Positions 36,458 to 44,541 of a stretch of 64,000 nucleotides of DNA are shown here, one piece after another. Each line of letters begins with the position of its first letter. The stretch's first letter is position 1. A program made the position numbers and the translations under genes. Origin of the DNA: Bacillus sp. Marseille-Q3570 (GTDB lineage: Bacteria; Bacillota; Bacilli; Bacillales; Fictibacillaceae); NCBI RefSeq assembly GCF_946151055.1, contig NZ_CAMGYZ010000010.1:1-64000 (forward strand), written 5' to 3'. Below the pieces are notes generated by a model. That model worked only from the letters and a program-made list of their open reading frames with translations. It did not search any database and was not told where the DNA came from.

Positions 36458-36727
36458 ATGGCCGAATTAGAGACGAATACGAATCAGCCTAAAATAGAAA
36501 CGAAAGAGCAAAATGTTGAAGTTTGGGAAGATTTAGTGAGCATCAAAGACCTTGTATTATCTCTTATCATCTGTAGTGTCACAACCCTTGGAGGTTACTT
36601 AATCGCCCCGGCGGATCCCCCAAAGCCATTGATTTTCGGTTTGGTCGGAGCGCTATTAGGATTCATTGTCTGCAGTTTTATCATCAAACCTAAACGAGCC
36701 TTTAAATACGAAGATAGGGAGGAGTAG
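36458..36727 (+). CDS. Small two-helix membrane protein of the mevalonate cassette
   Basis: An 89-residue protein with a charged N-terminus (about 30 residues) and two hydrophobic segments (DLVLSLIICSVTTLGGYLIA and LIFGLVGALLGFIVCSFII). ATG 36458 follows AAGGAG; a GTG at 36449 overlaps that site. It lies between the reductase and the permease with very short gaps. By position it could be a small accessory subunit of the permease, similar in role to TctB, although no similarity to TctB is seen. Confidence 0.65.
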   Translation: MAELETNTNQPKIETKEQNVEVWEDLVSIKDLVLSLIICSVTTLGGYLIAPADPPKPLIFGLVGALLGFIVCSFIIKPKRAFKYEDREE

Positions 36728-36729
36728 TT

Positions 36730-38088
36730 ATGGATGTTACTTTAATTTTACAAATGATCGTTGCAGCTGCATTAGGTGCTACAATTTATACCATTATCGG
36801 GATAGCTCCTGGTACAGACGAAACTGCTGTATTAGCACCTGTAACACTTGTTCTTGTATTATCAGGTTTTCATCCAGTCGTTATCCTTTCGTTTTTCATA
36901 GCCTCGATTGTTGCAAAAAAATTGACTGATTCTATACCTGTTGCTGTAGCAGGAATTCCCGGGGGTGTAATGGCAGCTCCCATGGTTGAACATGCAATGA
37001 TTTTAAAAAGACATGGAGTGCCAGATTTAAGTATTCGTAAAATGGCATCAGGCTCGGTAATCGGTACTTTAGTAGCTGTACCTGTCAGCTTGATTTTGGC
37101 AAAAGCTCTGGTTCCTTTGGCAGATGTCATCACACAATATGCCAGTCCGATATTTTTTGCTGGAGCCGTCTTTTTAGCTTTGATGTGTAAAAATAGATGG
37201 CTGGCATTAGCGATTATTGTCCCATTTGCTCTTCTGATTCAAGGCTTACGTCACTTGTACTGGGGAGTAGGAGCTGTTCCAGAAGGTACGACAGTATTCA
37301 TTTCTTTTTTTCTTGGTATAACCATTGGTCCAGTTATTTTAATATTATTTGAACTTTTGAATAAGGAGAAAAGAGAGAATCTTAATCGGTTTGGGGTTAA
37401 ACAAATTAAACTCTATAAGACAAAAATTGAAAAAGGTATGCCAAACCCATTTAAAATCCTTGATAAAAAGGAAGTTGGAACAAGCTCTTTTGCTGCACTA
37501 CTTGGTAGTATGACATTTTTTATGAGTCCAGTCGGAATGACCATATTTTTAGGGGAGACTTTGTCAAGTCGAATAAAAGACCCCATCAAGAAGGCTTCGA
37601 GGGCAATTTCAAGTATGGATGGTTTAACTAACGCTGCTTATATATCCGGTACTCTGATTCCTTTAATCGCTTTAGGTGTTCCTTTATCTCCAATGGCAAT
37701 CGGGCCGGCTAATGCCTTGTTTAATGCACCACCAGTATTGACATTAGAAAACAATTTGCATCACTTGTTGTCTACATCAGACTTTGTCTGGGCAACGCTC
37801 ATCGGTGCTGTTATAGCTTTGTTATTAACATTCTATGTAACCATAAAATATTCTCAGCAGATATGTGAATTTGTTTTTAAAAGGGTACCACACGAAGCTA
37901 TGTTAGGGTTATTTTTTGGATTGGTTTTAATGCTGGCATTCATGGATGCTGGATGGATTAATATTGCCGGTGTCTTATTAGTCGGTTTAGTTGCAGGTGT
38001 ACTTCATAGATGGGGAATTAATTATGGGGTCCAGTTTATGGTATTATATTCTGCTCCTTGGATTGTTAGCAAAATAGTTGGCGGATGA
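36730..38088 (+). CDS. TctA-like permease, putative mevalonate transporter
   Basis: A 452-residue membrane protein with about 11 helices. The first-half GIAPGTDETAVLAPVTLVL corresponds to the TctA signature region (compare GMLPGLGPATAVAVLIPITF in the TctA at 48 kb), and GTLIPLIALGVPLSPMAIGP corresponds to its second half (GALIPLLTMGIPGSGTTAVM). It is shorter than TctA (about 500) and has no linked periplasmic TctC protein. GGAGGAG precedes the ATG. Gene linkage to a degradative HMG-CoA reductase under one sigma-54 promoter suggests it imports mevalonate; this is inference. Confidence 0.7.
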   Translation: MDVTLILQMIVAAALGATIYTIIGIAPGTDETAVLAPVTLVLVLSGFHPVVILSFFIASIVAKKLTDSIPVAVAGIPGGVMAAPMVEHAMILKRHGVPDLSIRKMASGSVIGTLVAVPVSLILAKALVPLADVITQYASPIFFAGAVFLALMCKNRWLALAIIVPFALLIQGLRHLYWGVGAVPEGTTVFISFFLGITIGPVILILFELLNKEKRENLNRFGVKQIKLYKTKIEKGMPNPFKILDKKEVGTSSFAALLGSMTFFMSPVGMTIFLGETLSSRIKDPIKKASRAISSMDGLTNAAYISGTLIPLIALGVPLSPMAIGPANALFNAPPVLTLENNLHHLLSTSDFVWATLIGAVIALLLTFYVTIKYSQQICEFVFKRVPHEAMLGLFFGLVLMLAFMDAGWINIAGVLLVGLVAGVLHRWGINYGVQFMVLYSAPWIVSKIVGG

Positions 38089-38118
38089 ATAATTATCAGT
38101 TCTTTTTAATTATAAACG

Positions 38119-38208
38119 TCGAAAAAACAAAGCGGACTATAGTAATCCTCCAGACGAGTTATGTCGCAAATGTGTTGTAGAACATTCGGTGTTTTACTCC
38201 ATATTTGC
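38119..38208 (+). repeat. 90-bp direct repeat, right copy
   Basis: Near-identical (89/90) to 33433-33522 and in the same orientation. After the repeat the two copies diverge at once. The cassette between them (33523-38118) is AT-rich, while genes outside have ordinary composition. Confidence 0.9.
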
Positions 38209-38260
38209 GATTTTTCATGTAAAATGGAAAATAGAGGTACTAGTGAAAGGAGGAATTGCA

Positions 38261-39349
38261 ATGTCTGAACACATTCCTTTAGCAGAAGCTTTCAAAAGAG
38301 CAGAATATCAGGTTGCCGGTCATGGAAGCCGCAACATCCAGGTGCTGAAAGAAGCTTTGGACGATGTGGACAGCGATACGGATAGCGATATGTATGGTAA
38401 AGGGACGTTCATTGAAGACTTCGAAGAAAAGATGGCCGAATACCTTGGTAAAGAGCGTGCTGTGTTCTTCCCAAGCGGTACGATGGCCCAGCAGATCGCT
38501 CTTAGGATCTGGTGTGATGAAAAAGGGCTGAAAAAAGTCGCCTATCATCCGTTGTGTCACCTGGAAATCCATGAAGAAGACGGCTTGAAAGAGCTGCATC
38601 ATATCGAACCGATTTTATTAGCAGATGAAAACAGGATTATTGACCTGGAAGATGTAGTGAACATGGAAGAAGAGATCTCGTGTTTGTTGCTTGAATTGCC
38701 GCAGCGTGAAATTGGCGGTCAGCTGCCGGACTATGAAACGCTAGAAGCCATTTCCGCGCATTGTCGTGAAAATGGCATCCGGTTGCATCTGGATGGGGCG
38801 AGGCTGTTTGAGATTCTTCCATACTATCAGAAGACCGCGGACGATATATGTGCTCTTTTTGATAGTGTCTATGTTTCGTTTTATAAAGGAATCGGCGGGG
38901 TAGCGGGAGCGATCCTTGCAGGGGATGAAGCTTTTACGGAAAAATCGAAAGTGTGGAAGAGGAGACATGGCGGTGATTTGATCAGCCTTTATCCATACAT
39001 AATCAGTGCGGACCATTATTTTGAGGAACGGATCGGTAAAATGGGGCAGTATCATGAAGAAGCGAAAGAACTTGCCAGTTTGTTCAATCAGTGCCATGCT
39101 GTTGAGACAAAGCCTTATGAACCTGTCTCGAATATGTTCCACGTTCATTTTCACGTGTCGAAAGAAAAGATCGAATCTATCCTTGTCGATCTCTATGAAA
39201 CGACGGGAATCGGGTTGACCAGCAACTTGAGAGAGACGAGTGAGACTTCATGTTATTATGAAGTCAGCATCGGTGATCAATATGAATACGTACCGAAAGA
39301 CCAATTGAGAAGCGTGTTTCAGCTGTTGGATGAAAGACTGGCGCGTTAA
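38261..39349 (+). CDS. ltaE: Threonine aldolase / beta-eliminating lyase family PLP enzyme
   Basis: A 362-residue fold-type I PLP enzyme. Recognised parts: ERAVFFPSGTMAQQIALR near the N-terminus, RLHLDGARLFE (the Asp that contacts the cofactor) and VYVSFYKGIGGVAGAIL (the Lys that binds PLP). This is the plan of low-specificity L-threonine aldolase, which splits threonine into glycine and acetaldehyde. ATG 38261 follows AAAGGAGG; the longer upstream frame lies partly in the repeat and lacks a site. It probably starts a two-gene unit with the CBS protein. Confidence 0.8.
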   Translation: MSEHIPLAEAFKRAEYQVAGHGSRNIQVLKEALDDVDSDTDSDMYGKGTFIEDFEEKMAEYLGKERAVFFPSGTMAQQIALRIWCDEKGLKKVAYHPLCHLEIHEEDGLKELHHIEPILLADENRIIDLEDVVNMEEEISCLLLELPQREIGGQLPDYETLEAISAHCRENGIRLHLDGARLFEILPYYQKTADDICALFDSVYVSFYKGIGGVAGAILAGDEAFTEKSKVWKRRHGGDLISLYPYIISADHYFEERIGKMGQYHEEAKELASLFNQCHAVETKPYEPVSNMFHVHFHVSKEKIESILVDLYETTGIGLTSNLRETSETSCYYEVSIGDQYEYVPKDQLRSVFQLLDERLAR

Positions 39350-39379
39350 TCCGATTTTGCATCAAAGGAGGGAACTTGC

Positions 39380-40168
39380 TTGAAGAAGTTGAGTCCGTAT
39401 CATGAGCTTCGTTTGCTATATGAAAAAGATATCCATGTGAATCATATATCTGAGGTTTTTGATATTTGTCAGCCTCATGATGATGCACAAATGATCAAGG
39501 CGCAGATGGAAGAAAAGGATTATGATGTGCTTGGGGTCGAAGAGGACGGACGTGTCATTGGTTACGTGAAGCGGGGAGACTTGCAAGAGGGTTTATGCCG
39601 GAATTATATGACGCCTTTTTCGCCAAAAGAGATCGTTTCAGACTCGACTCCTTTGATCAAAATCCTCTTTCTATTCAAAGAAACCGAGCGGATCTTTGTG
39701 TTGGAAGAGAACAGGGTGACGCGTCTCGTAACCAAAGCAGACCTTCAAAAGCCGCCGATCAGGATGCTGTTGTTCGGCATCATCACGTTGCTTGAGATGC
39801 ACCTTTTGAGAGTGATCAATCATTATCTGCCGCAAAACGATTGGAAGCGGCATTTGAGTATGGATCGGATTCAAGAGGCTGAGCGTTTATATACGATAAG
39901 AAGCGTGAAAAATGAAGCGATTGGCTTGAGCGATTGCTTACAGATTTGTGATAAACGGGATATCATCTTGAATGAGGTGGAATTAAGGCAGCAACTGAAA
40001 TTCCCTTCCAAAACCAAAGGGAAAGATTATTTTAAAAGATTAGAAGGGCTTCGGAACAATCTGGCGCATGCCCAGGAACTCAATACAGAAGGCTCCTGGG
40101 AAGATATCATCTTGCTGATTGAAGAGACGGAAGCGATTTTAGAGACGTGTGAACAAATTGATCGATGA
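39380..40168 (+). CDS. CBS-domain protein with C-terminal HEPN-like domain
   Basis: A 262-residue soluble protein, TTG start at 39380 after AAAGGAGGG. The N-terminal half (about 15-130) reads as a CBS pair: DYDVLGVEEDGRVIGYVKRGDL and later ERIFVLEENRVTRLVTKADL. The C-terminal half (about 135-262) is helical and contains RNNLAHAQ, an R-X4-H motif as in HEPN RNases. CBS pairs bind adenosyl nucleotides, so this may be a nucleotide-gated RNA-cleaving or nucleotidyl-sensing protein. The call of HEPN is from motif and helical context only. Confidence 0.65.
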   Translation: MKKLSPYHELRLLYEKDIHVNHISEVFDICQPHDDAQMIKAQMEEKDYDVLGVEEDGRVIGYVKRGDLQEGLCRNYMTPFSPKEIVSDSTPLIKILFLFKETERIFVLEENRVTRLVTKADLQKPPIRMLLFGIITLLEMHLLRVINHYLPQNDWKRHLSMDRIQEAERLYTIRSVKNEAIGLSDCLQICDKRDIILNEVELRQQLKFPSKTKGKDYFKRLEGLRNNLAHAQELNTEGSWEDIILLIEETEAILETCEQIDR

Positions 40169-40251
40169 AGCTGAAGATTGGTTTGTGTAAATTTGCGCTC
40201 TCTGTTCGTAAAGGTTCAGGTCCAGAAAAAGGACTTGGGCCTTATTTTAGT

Positions 40252-40722
40252 TTAATACTCTATTTTATTGTTCGATCTTCCCCATTCTTGAAATGGTATA
40301 TCGTGTTGATCCACTACCAATTGTTCCATTTTCATTTTTCGTATATTAATAGGCAAAGCGATTTCTTCATAGATGAATTGGTCATCAAATCCTATTTGGG
40401 CAGCATCTTCTTTCGTACATGCATAATACACAGCTTTCGGCCTCGCCCAATAGATTGCACCAATACACATCGGGCAAGGTTCACAACTTGTATAGATCTC
40501 ACAATCGTTTAATTGAAATTGGTTTAAATGAGCACAAGCATTCCGTATCGCTTGTATTTCTGCGTGGGCGGTAGGATCATTGGACGATGTCACTTCATTT
40601 ACACCTTTACCGATCACTTTTCCGTCCTTGACAATTAGAGCACCAAAAGGTCCTCCGTTGTTTTTTAAAACATTTTCATGAGCAAGCTGGAGTGCTTCTT
40701 TCATAAAAAGAATATTTGCCAC
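40252..40722 (-). CDS. guaD: Guanine deaminase
   Basis: A 156-residue cytidine-deaminase-fold enzyme. The zinc motif is TAHAEIQAIR (His, Glu) plus CEPCPMCIGAIYWARPK (two Cys). The following YYACTKEDAAQIGFDDQFIY is typical of Bacillus GuaD, and the total length of 156 equals B. subtilis GuaD. I use GTG 40722, eight bases after AAGAGG; the GTG at 40731 overlaps that site. It deaminates guanine to xanthine in purine catabolism. It is a single gene. Confidence 0.85.
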   Translation of the reverse strand: MANILFMKEALQLAHENVLKNNGGPFGALIVKDGKVIGKGVNEVTSSNDPTAHAEIQAIRNACAHLNQFQLNDCEIYTSCEPCPMCIGAIYWARPKAVYYACTKEDAAQIGFDDQFIYEEIALPINIRKMKMEQLVVDQHDIPFQEWGRSNNKIEY

Positions 40723-40852
40723 TATGAACACCTCTTGTTTTATGAGAATTTCATCATTATTTATATTCAGAATGGATTAAGAAGAGAATTGTCTATATGA
40801 AAAATAAACGGGTTGTTCTGCGCGGTCAGCAATACACCAATATATGCTGCTG

Positions 40853-41092
40853 TTAACGTTTTGTCGTTATCCGAAGAATAAACATTTGAATGACTTTATG
40901 TAGTTTATTGGCGGTGATGAGGGACGCGACCAATAGTAAAAGGACGATCAGGAACATGATCAGTAGTTGTGGAGCTGTCGGATCAGTGAACCATAGCGGA
41001 ACGAAATAGGTCTCTACTAAAACGAGGATCCGATGATAGACGACAATTGCCACAACGAAAATCGCACAGAAAAGGCTTGTGTTTTTATTCAA
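40853..41092 (-). CDS. Small two-helix membrane protein
   Basis: 79 residues with two hydrophobic segments (about 8-30 and 43-63) and a basic tail (MFILRITTKR). TTG start at 41092 after GGGGGTGAC on the minus strand. The family is not recognised. It is plausible as a real gene because of the clean ribosome binding site and its two balanced transmembrane helices. Confidence 0.5.
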   Translation of the reverse strand: MNKNTSLFCAIFVVAIVVYHRILVLVETYFVPLWFTDPTAPQLLIMFLIVLLLLVASLITANKLHKVIQMFILRITTKR

Positions 41093-41282
41093 AGTGTCAC
41101 CCCCATATTCAAAACGAAACCTACCATTTATCCCCTTGTTTATTATATACCTTGTGTTTCATCGTTAACATGGTGAAAGCGCTATTCTTTCGAAAAATGC
41201 GAACGTGATTAGGTAAATAAAGGAATTTTTCGTGAGGTGAAGAATATATTTTCAAATAGTTCTTTATTCACAGGGGGAGATT

Positions 41283-41786
41283 ATGAGTAAAAAGAAGTGG
41301 CGTTCGATGAAGGGTCAGGGTTTTGGTGTATTGATGCTTGGAGAGAAACCAGAGAAGCTCCCTGAAAAAGCCTTTATTTCACTGACAAGAGGCGAAGGGT
41401 TGAATTTCATTCAGCTGATCATCAATCAAGTGTTGACGTTGATGGTCATGAACCAGATGAAGAAAACTCCAGGTCTTTTGTATGCAGAATTGAATGGGGA
41501 AATGAAGGGTCGAAAGGGGTACGGACAGACACTGACGGTCTGGGATGGAAAGTCGATGCCCGCGTTTCGTAATAAACGTACACATGGATTTGCAATGAAG
41601 TTTTTCGGTTGGGTGATCCATCGAAAGAACACAAAAACCTATTACTTATCTTATCCGACAGATGGAACGATTCCTTCAGTCACAGAAGTCCGAGAGATAC
41701 TCAGAGAATATGGAAAGTTTTACGATGGAGGAAAACTGGTAAGGAATGCAAGACCTCCGCAAGTGGAAAAGAGTATAAATGCCTAA
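41283..41786 (+). CDS. Conserved hypothetical protein, possible dimeric alpha-beta-barrel fold
   Basis: A 167-residue soluble basic protein. The pattern EKAFISLTRGEGLNFIQLI, PGLLYAELNGEM, YGQTLTVWDGKSMPAFRNK followed by THGFAMKFF resembles spheroidene-monooxygenase-like or antibiotic-biosynthesis-monooxygenase-like folds, in which a Trp-containing strand is followed by an acidic or His helix. AGGGGGAG precedes the ATG. It is a single gene with its own terminator that covers the stop codon. No substrate can be proposed. Confidence 0.55.
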   Translation: MSKKKWRSMKGQGFGVLMLGEKPEKLPEKAFISLTRGEGLNFIQLIINQVLTLMVMNQMKKTPGLLYAELNGEMKGRKGYGQTLTVWDGKSMPAFRNKRTHGFAMKFFGWVIHRKNTKTYYLSYPTDGTIPSVTEVREILREYGKFYDGGKLVRNARPPQVEKSINA

Positions 41787-41813
41787 AAGCCAACCAACAT
41801 TGGCTTTTTTATT
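41785..41813 (+). terminator. Terminator overlapping the stop codon of the 167-residue gene
   Basis: AAAAGCCAA / TTGGCTTTT with a 6-nt loop, then TTATTTT. Confidence 0.85.
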
Positions 41814-41834
41814 TTGCAATAAGCTGAATAGAAA

Positions 41835-41946
41835 GTGCCTGGCACCGTTTCAAACTTCAACTGTCCCAAGGGTTCCGCTTCGGTGCCAGGCACTTTCTCA
41901 GAACCGTTGGGGGAGAAGGGGGAAATTGTCGTGCCTGGTACAGAAG
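41835..41946. repeat. GTGCCTGGCAC repeat element, copy A
   Basis: 112 bp containing GTGCCTGGCAC, GTGCCAGGCAC (inverted sense) and GTGCCTGGTAC in sequence. It matches 52560-52671 at 104 of 112 positions by my count. It lies in the 362-base gap before the sensor kinase, directly next to another repeat. Confidence 0.85.
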
Positions 41947-41950
41947 TCTT

Positions 41951-42076
41951 GTGTCGAAATTGGAAAGCGGACTATAGTCTGTCTGCGCTCGATTGATGTC
42001 ATAATTACGGTGGTTATCTTTGGTACATTTCCTCGGAAATTGCGAGTTTTGTAGAGTGAGGGCAAGAAAACGACAC
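41951..42076. repeat. Diverged relative of the 90-bp repeat, with short inverted ends
   Basis: Starts GTGTCGAAATTGGAAAGCGG then ACTATAGT, which aligns with the first 28 bases of the repeat at 33431 and 38119. It ends with CGACAC (42071-42076), the inverse of its first six bases. The interior differs from the other copies. Confidence 0.55.
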
Positions 42077-42148
42077 AGTCCTCTAGCGATTTAGCATTCG
42101 ATGAGATAGAATATTCAGTAAATACGTGTGTCATCCAAGGAGTTCACC

Positions 42149-43762
42149 ATGCTGCAGAGACTACTGAATGTTTCCCTTCAAATCAAAATCCTCGGTCTGA
42201 TCATCTTCCTGTTATTATTGGTGATCGGTCTGTTATCCTTCATTGTCGGTTACCTGGAAATGGAGGAAGATGTGGAACAGGCGGAGCGGATTGCGCTTCA
42301 GACTGCGCAGACCTTATCGTTTATGGGGACGATTCAGGATTCCATCGAGCACGGCGGTCCATTCGATGTTACGAACCCGATTGTGGAACGGATTCGGGAT
42401 CAGGTTGATGCTTCCGCAATACGGATTGAAAACCGGGAAGGTGAGCTCACCGGTTATGCGGGGGATATCATCACGAATCATTCTTCGCCTCGTTCAGATC
42501 GTTACCGCTCCCTTGTTTTCGGAAGTAATTATATCACCCGGACTGACAGTGACGGGGTTGAGGTATTGAAAGGGATTGCACCGATCATGATCGATTACGG
42601 GGACTATAAGAAAGTCGAAGGTACCGTTACTGTCATTTTTCATATGGATATCATTCAAAGCAAAATCGCCTCTGATATCCAAAAGATGTTGCTCGTTTCT
42701 GGCGTTGCATTCATCGTCGGTATTGCTGGCAGTTTCTTTCTCGCGAAAAGCATCCGCAAAGATACACATGGTCTTGAACCCTATGAAATCGGAGCCTTGT
42801 ATCGGGAGCGTAATGCCATTCTCCAATCTGTGAAAGAAGGAATCCTTTCTACCGATGAGCATGGAACGATCACGATGATGAACCATTCGGCACGTGAGCT
42901 TTTGGATATCAGTGAATCTGTGGAAGGTGAATCTGTGGCATCGATCATCTCTTCATCAAACATGATGGAGGTGTTGGCGTCAAAGGAAACCATCAGTAAT
43001 AAAGAACTCTATTATAATGATAAAATCATCATCGTCAATACCCAGCCGATTATAGAAGATGGAGAGCAGGTCGGGATTGTTGCCAGTTTCAGAGACAAGA
43101 CTGAAATCAAGAAAATGGTCGATGCCTTATCCGAAGTCAGGCAATATTCAGAAGATCTGCGGGCACAGGCCCATGAATTCACGAACAAGCTGTATGTCAT
43201 TCTCGGTATGATCCAGCTCGGCAAACATACGGAAGCGATTGAATTGATCCAGGAAGAAGCTCAAATTCAGGAACAGCATAAAGAAGTTCTTTTAACGAAT
43301 ATCAAGGACGACAAGATCCAGGCGATTCTGCTTGGAAAACTGGCGAAGGCATCCGAGAAAAAAATCGATTTTAAAATCGATGTAGAAAGTGCTATGCAGC
43401 CTCTACCTGCCCATATCGGATTTTCCCCCTTGATCGTCATACTCGGGAATCTGATCGACAACGCATTTGAAGCGGTAGCCGATTCCCCGACGAAAGAGGT
43501 TTCGTTTTTCGTGACAGACATCGGGAATGACATCATTTTTGAAATCGCGGATAGCGGCATAGGGATCAAGGAGGATGCAGAAGGAGAGATCTTCCGAAAA
43601 GGGTTTTCCGCTAAAGGGAAAAATCGGGGGTATGGTCTTGCAAACGTGAAAGATGAAGTAGTTCTGCTCGACGGTATGATCGAATGGACGAACAACCATG
43701 AGGGAGGTACGGTTTTCACCGTGATATTACCGAAAACGATAGAAAAGACGAATACGTTATAG
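42149..43762 (+). CDS. Sensor histidine kinase, CitA/DcuS family
   Basis: A 537-residue kinase. Helix 1 is at about 12-35, an extracellular PAS-like (PDC) ligand domain spans about 37-175, helix 2 about 181-200, a cytosolic PAS domain about 218-320, and the kinase core about 335-535. The phospho-acceptor is His342 in AQAHEFTNKLYVILGMIQLG, and the ATPase parts are NLIDNAFEAV, DSGIGI and GYGLANVKDEV. ATG 42149 follows AAGGAG. This family senses citrate or C4-dicarboxylates, which fits the TctCBA/TcuA genes 2.6 kb downstream. Confidence 0.88.
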   Translation: MLQRLLNVSLQIKILGLIIFLLLLVIGLLSFIVGYLEMEEDVEQAERIALQTAQTLSFMGTIQDSIEHGGPFDVTNPIVERIRDQVDASAIRIENREGELTGYAGDIITNHSSPRSDRYRSLVFGSNYITRTDSDGVEVLKGIAPIMIDYGDYKKVEGTVTVIFHMDIIQSKIASDIQKMLLVSGVAFIVGIAGSFFLAKSIRKDTHGLEPYEIGALYRERNAILQSVKEGILSTDEHGTITMMNHSARELLDISESVEGESVASIISSSNMMEVLASKETISNKELYYNDKIIIVNTQPIIEDGEQVGIVASFRDKTEIKKMVDALSEVRQYSEDLRAQAHEFTNKLYVILGMIQLGKHTEAIELIQEEAQIQEQHKEVLLTNIKDDKIQAILLGKLAKASEKKIDFKIDVESAMQPLPAHIGFSPLIVILGNLIDNAFEAVADSPTKEVSFFVTDIGNDIIFEIADSGIGIKEDAEGEIFRKGFSAKGKNRGYGLANVKDEVVLLDGMIEWTNNHEGGTVFTVILPKTIEKTNTL

Positions 43763-43789
43763 ATCATAGTTTGGGAGGGTGAAAGGTTC

Positions 43790-44464
43790 ATGTTCAATGT
43801 CGTGATTGCAGAGGATGATTACCGTGTTGCTCAGATCCACGAGGAGTATCTGGCTGCGGTGGATGAAATGAAGTTGATCGGAAAAGCGTTGAATGCGAAG
43901 GAAACGTTGCAGTTATTAGAAGACAAACAGGTGGATCTGCTGCTTCTCGATGTGTATATGCCGGATCAGCTCGGGACCGATCTGTTGCATAAAATCAGAG
44001 AGGAACATCCGGATGTCGATATCATGATGATTACAGCGGCAAAAGAGAAAGCGTTCCTGGAAAAAGCGATCCGCTATGGGGTACAACACTACTTGATCAA
44101 ACCGATTACAATGGAGCGTTTTAAAGAGGCGGTTGTTACGTATAAAAAGAAGAAAGCGGTGCTTGAGTCGACTTCGGAAGTGGATCAGGATCTGCTCGAT
44201 CGCGTTTTTGGACAAGGTGGTGGGAAAGAGCCAGAGAAATCGGACCTTCCGCCTGGAATCGATAGGATGACGTTGAAAAAAGTGAAAAAACTGCTTGAAA
44301 CCAACAAGGAAGGGATCACGTCAGAAAAAGCGGGGGAGGTCATGGGCGCATCCCGGACCACTGCGCGAAGGTACCTTGAGTATCTCGTCGGAATCGAACA
44401 AGCCACGGTCGAGCAGGTCTATGGAATCGTCGGCCGACCGGAACGAAGGTATTATACTAGATGA
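43790..44464 (+). CDS. Response regulator, CitB/DctR family
   Basis: A 224-residue regulator with receiver domain (1-120, Asp54 in LLLLDVYMPDQLG) and a C-terminal HTH (about 155-210) with GITSEKAGEVMGASRTTARR, the form used by DctR/CitT-type regulators. It follows the kinase by 27 bases. Likely targets are the tct/tcu transport genes further downstream or the DctA/GltP symporter at 54 kb; this is inference. A terminator follows. Confidence 0.88.
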   Translation: MFNVVIAEDDYRVAQIHEEYLAAVDEMKLIGKALNAKETLQLLEDKQVDLLLLDVYMPDQLGTDLLHKIREEHPDVDIMMITAAKEKAFLEKAIRYGVQHYLIKPITMERFKEAVVTYKKKKAVLESTSEVDQDLLDRVFGQGGGKEPEKSDLPPGIDRMTLKKVKKLLETNKEGITSEKAGEVMGASRTTARRYLEYLVGIEQATVEQVYGIVGRPERRYYTR

Positions 44465-44481
44465 ATAGATTAGCAGAACGT

Positions 44482-44506
44482 AAAGGTGCTGAGAGGGCAC
44501 CTTTTT
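44482..44506 (+). terminator. Terminator of the two-component operon
   Basis: AAAGGTGC / GCACCTTT with a 7-nt loop and a T run. Confidence 0.85.
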
Positions 44507-44541
44507 ATGTGGTAATAACACAGAGACTATAATCTTATTAA

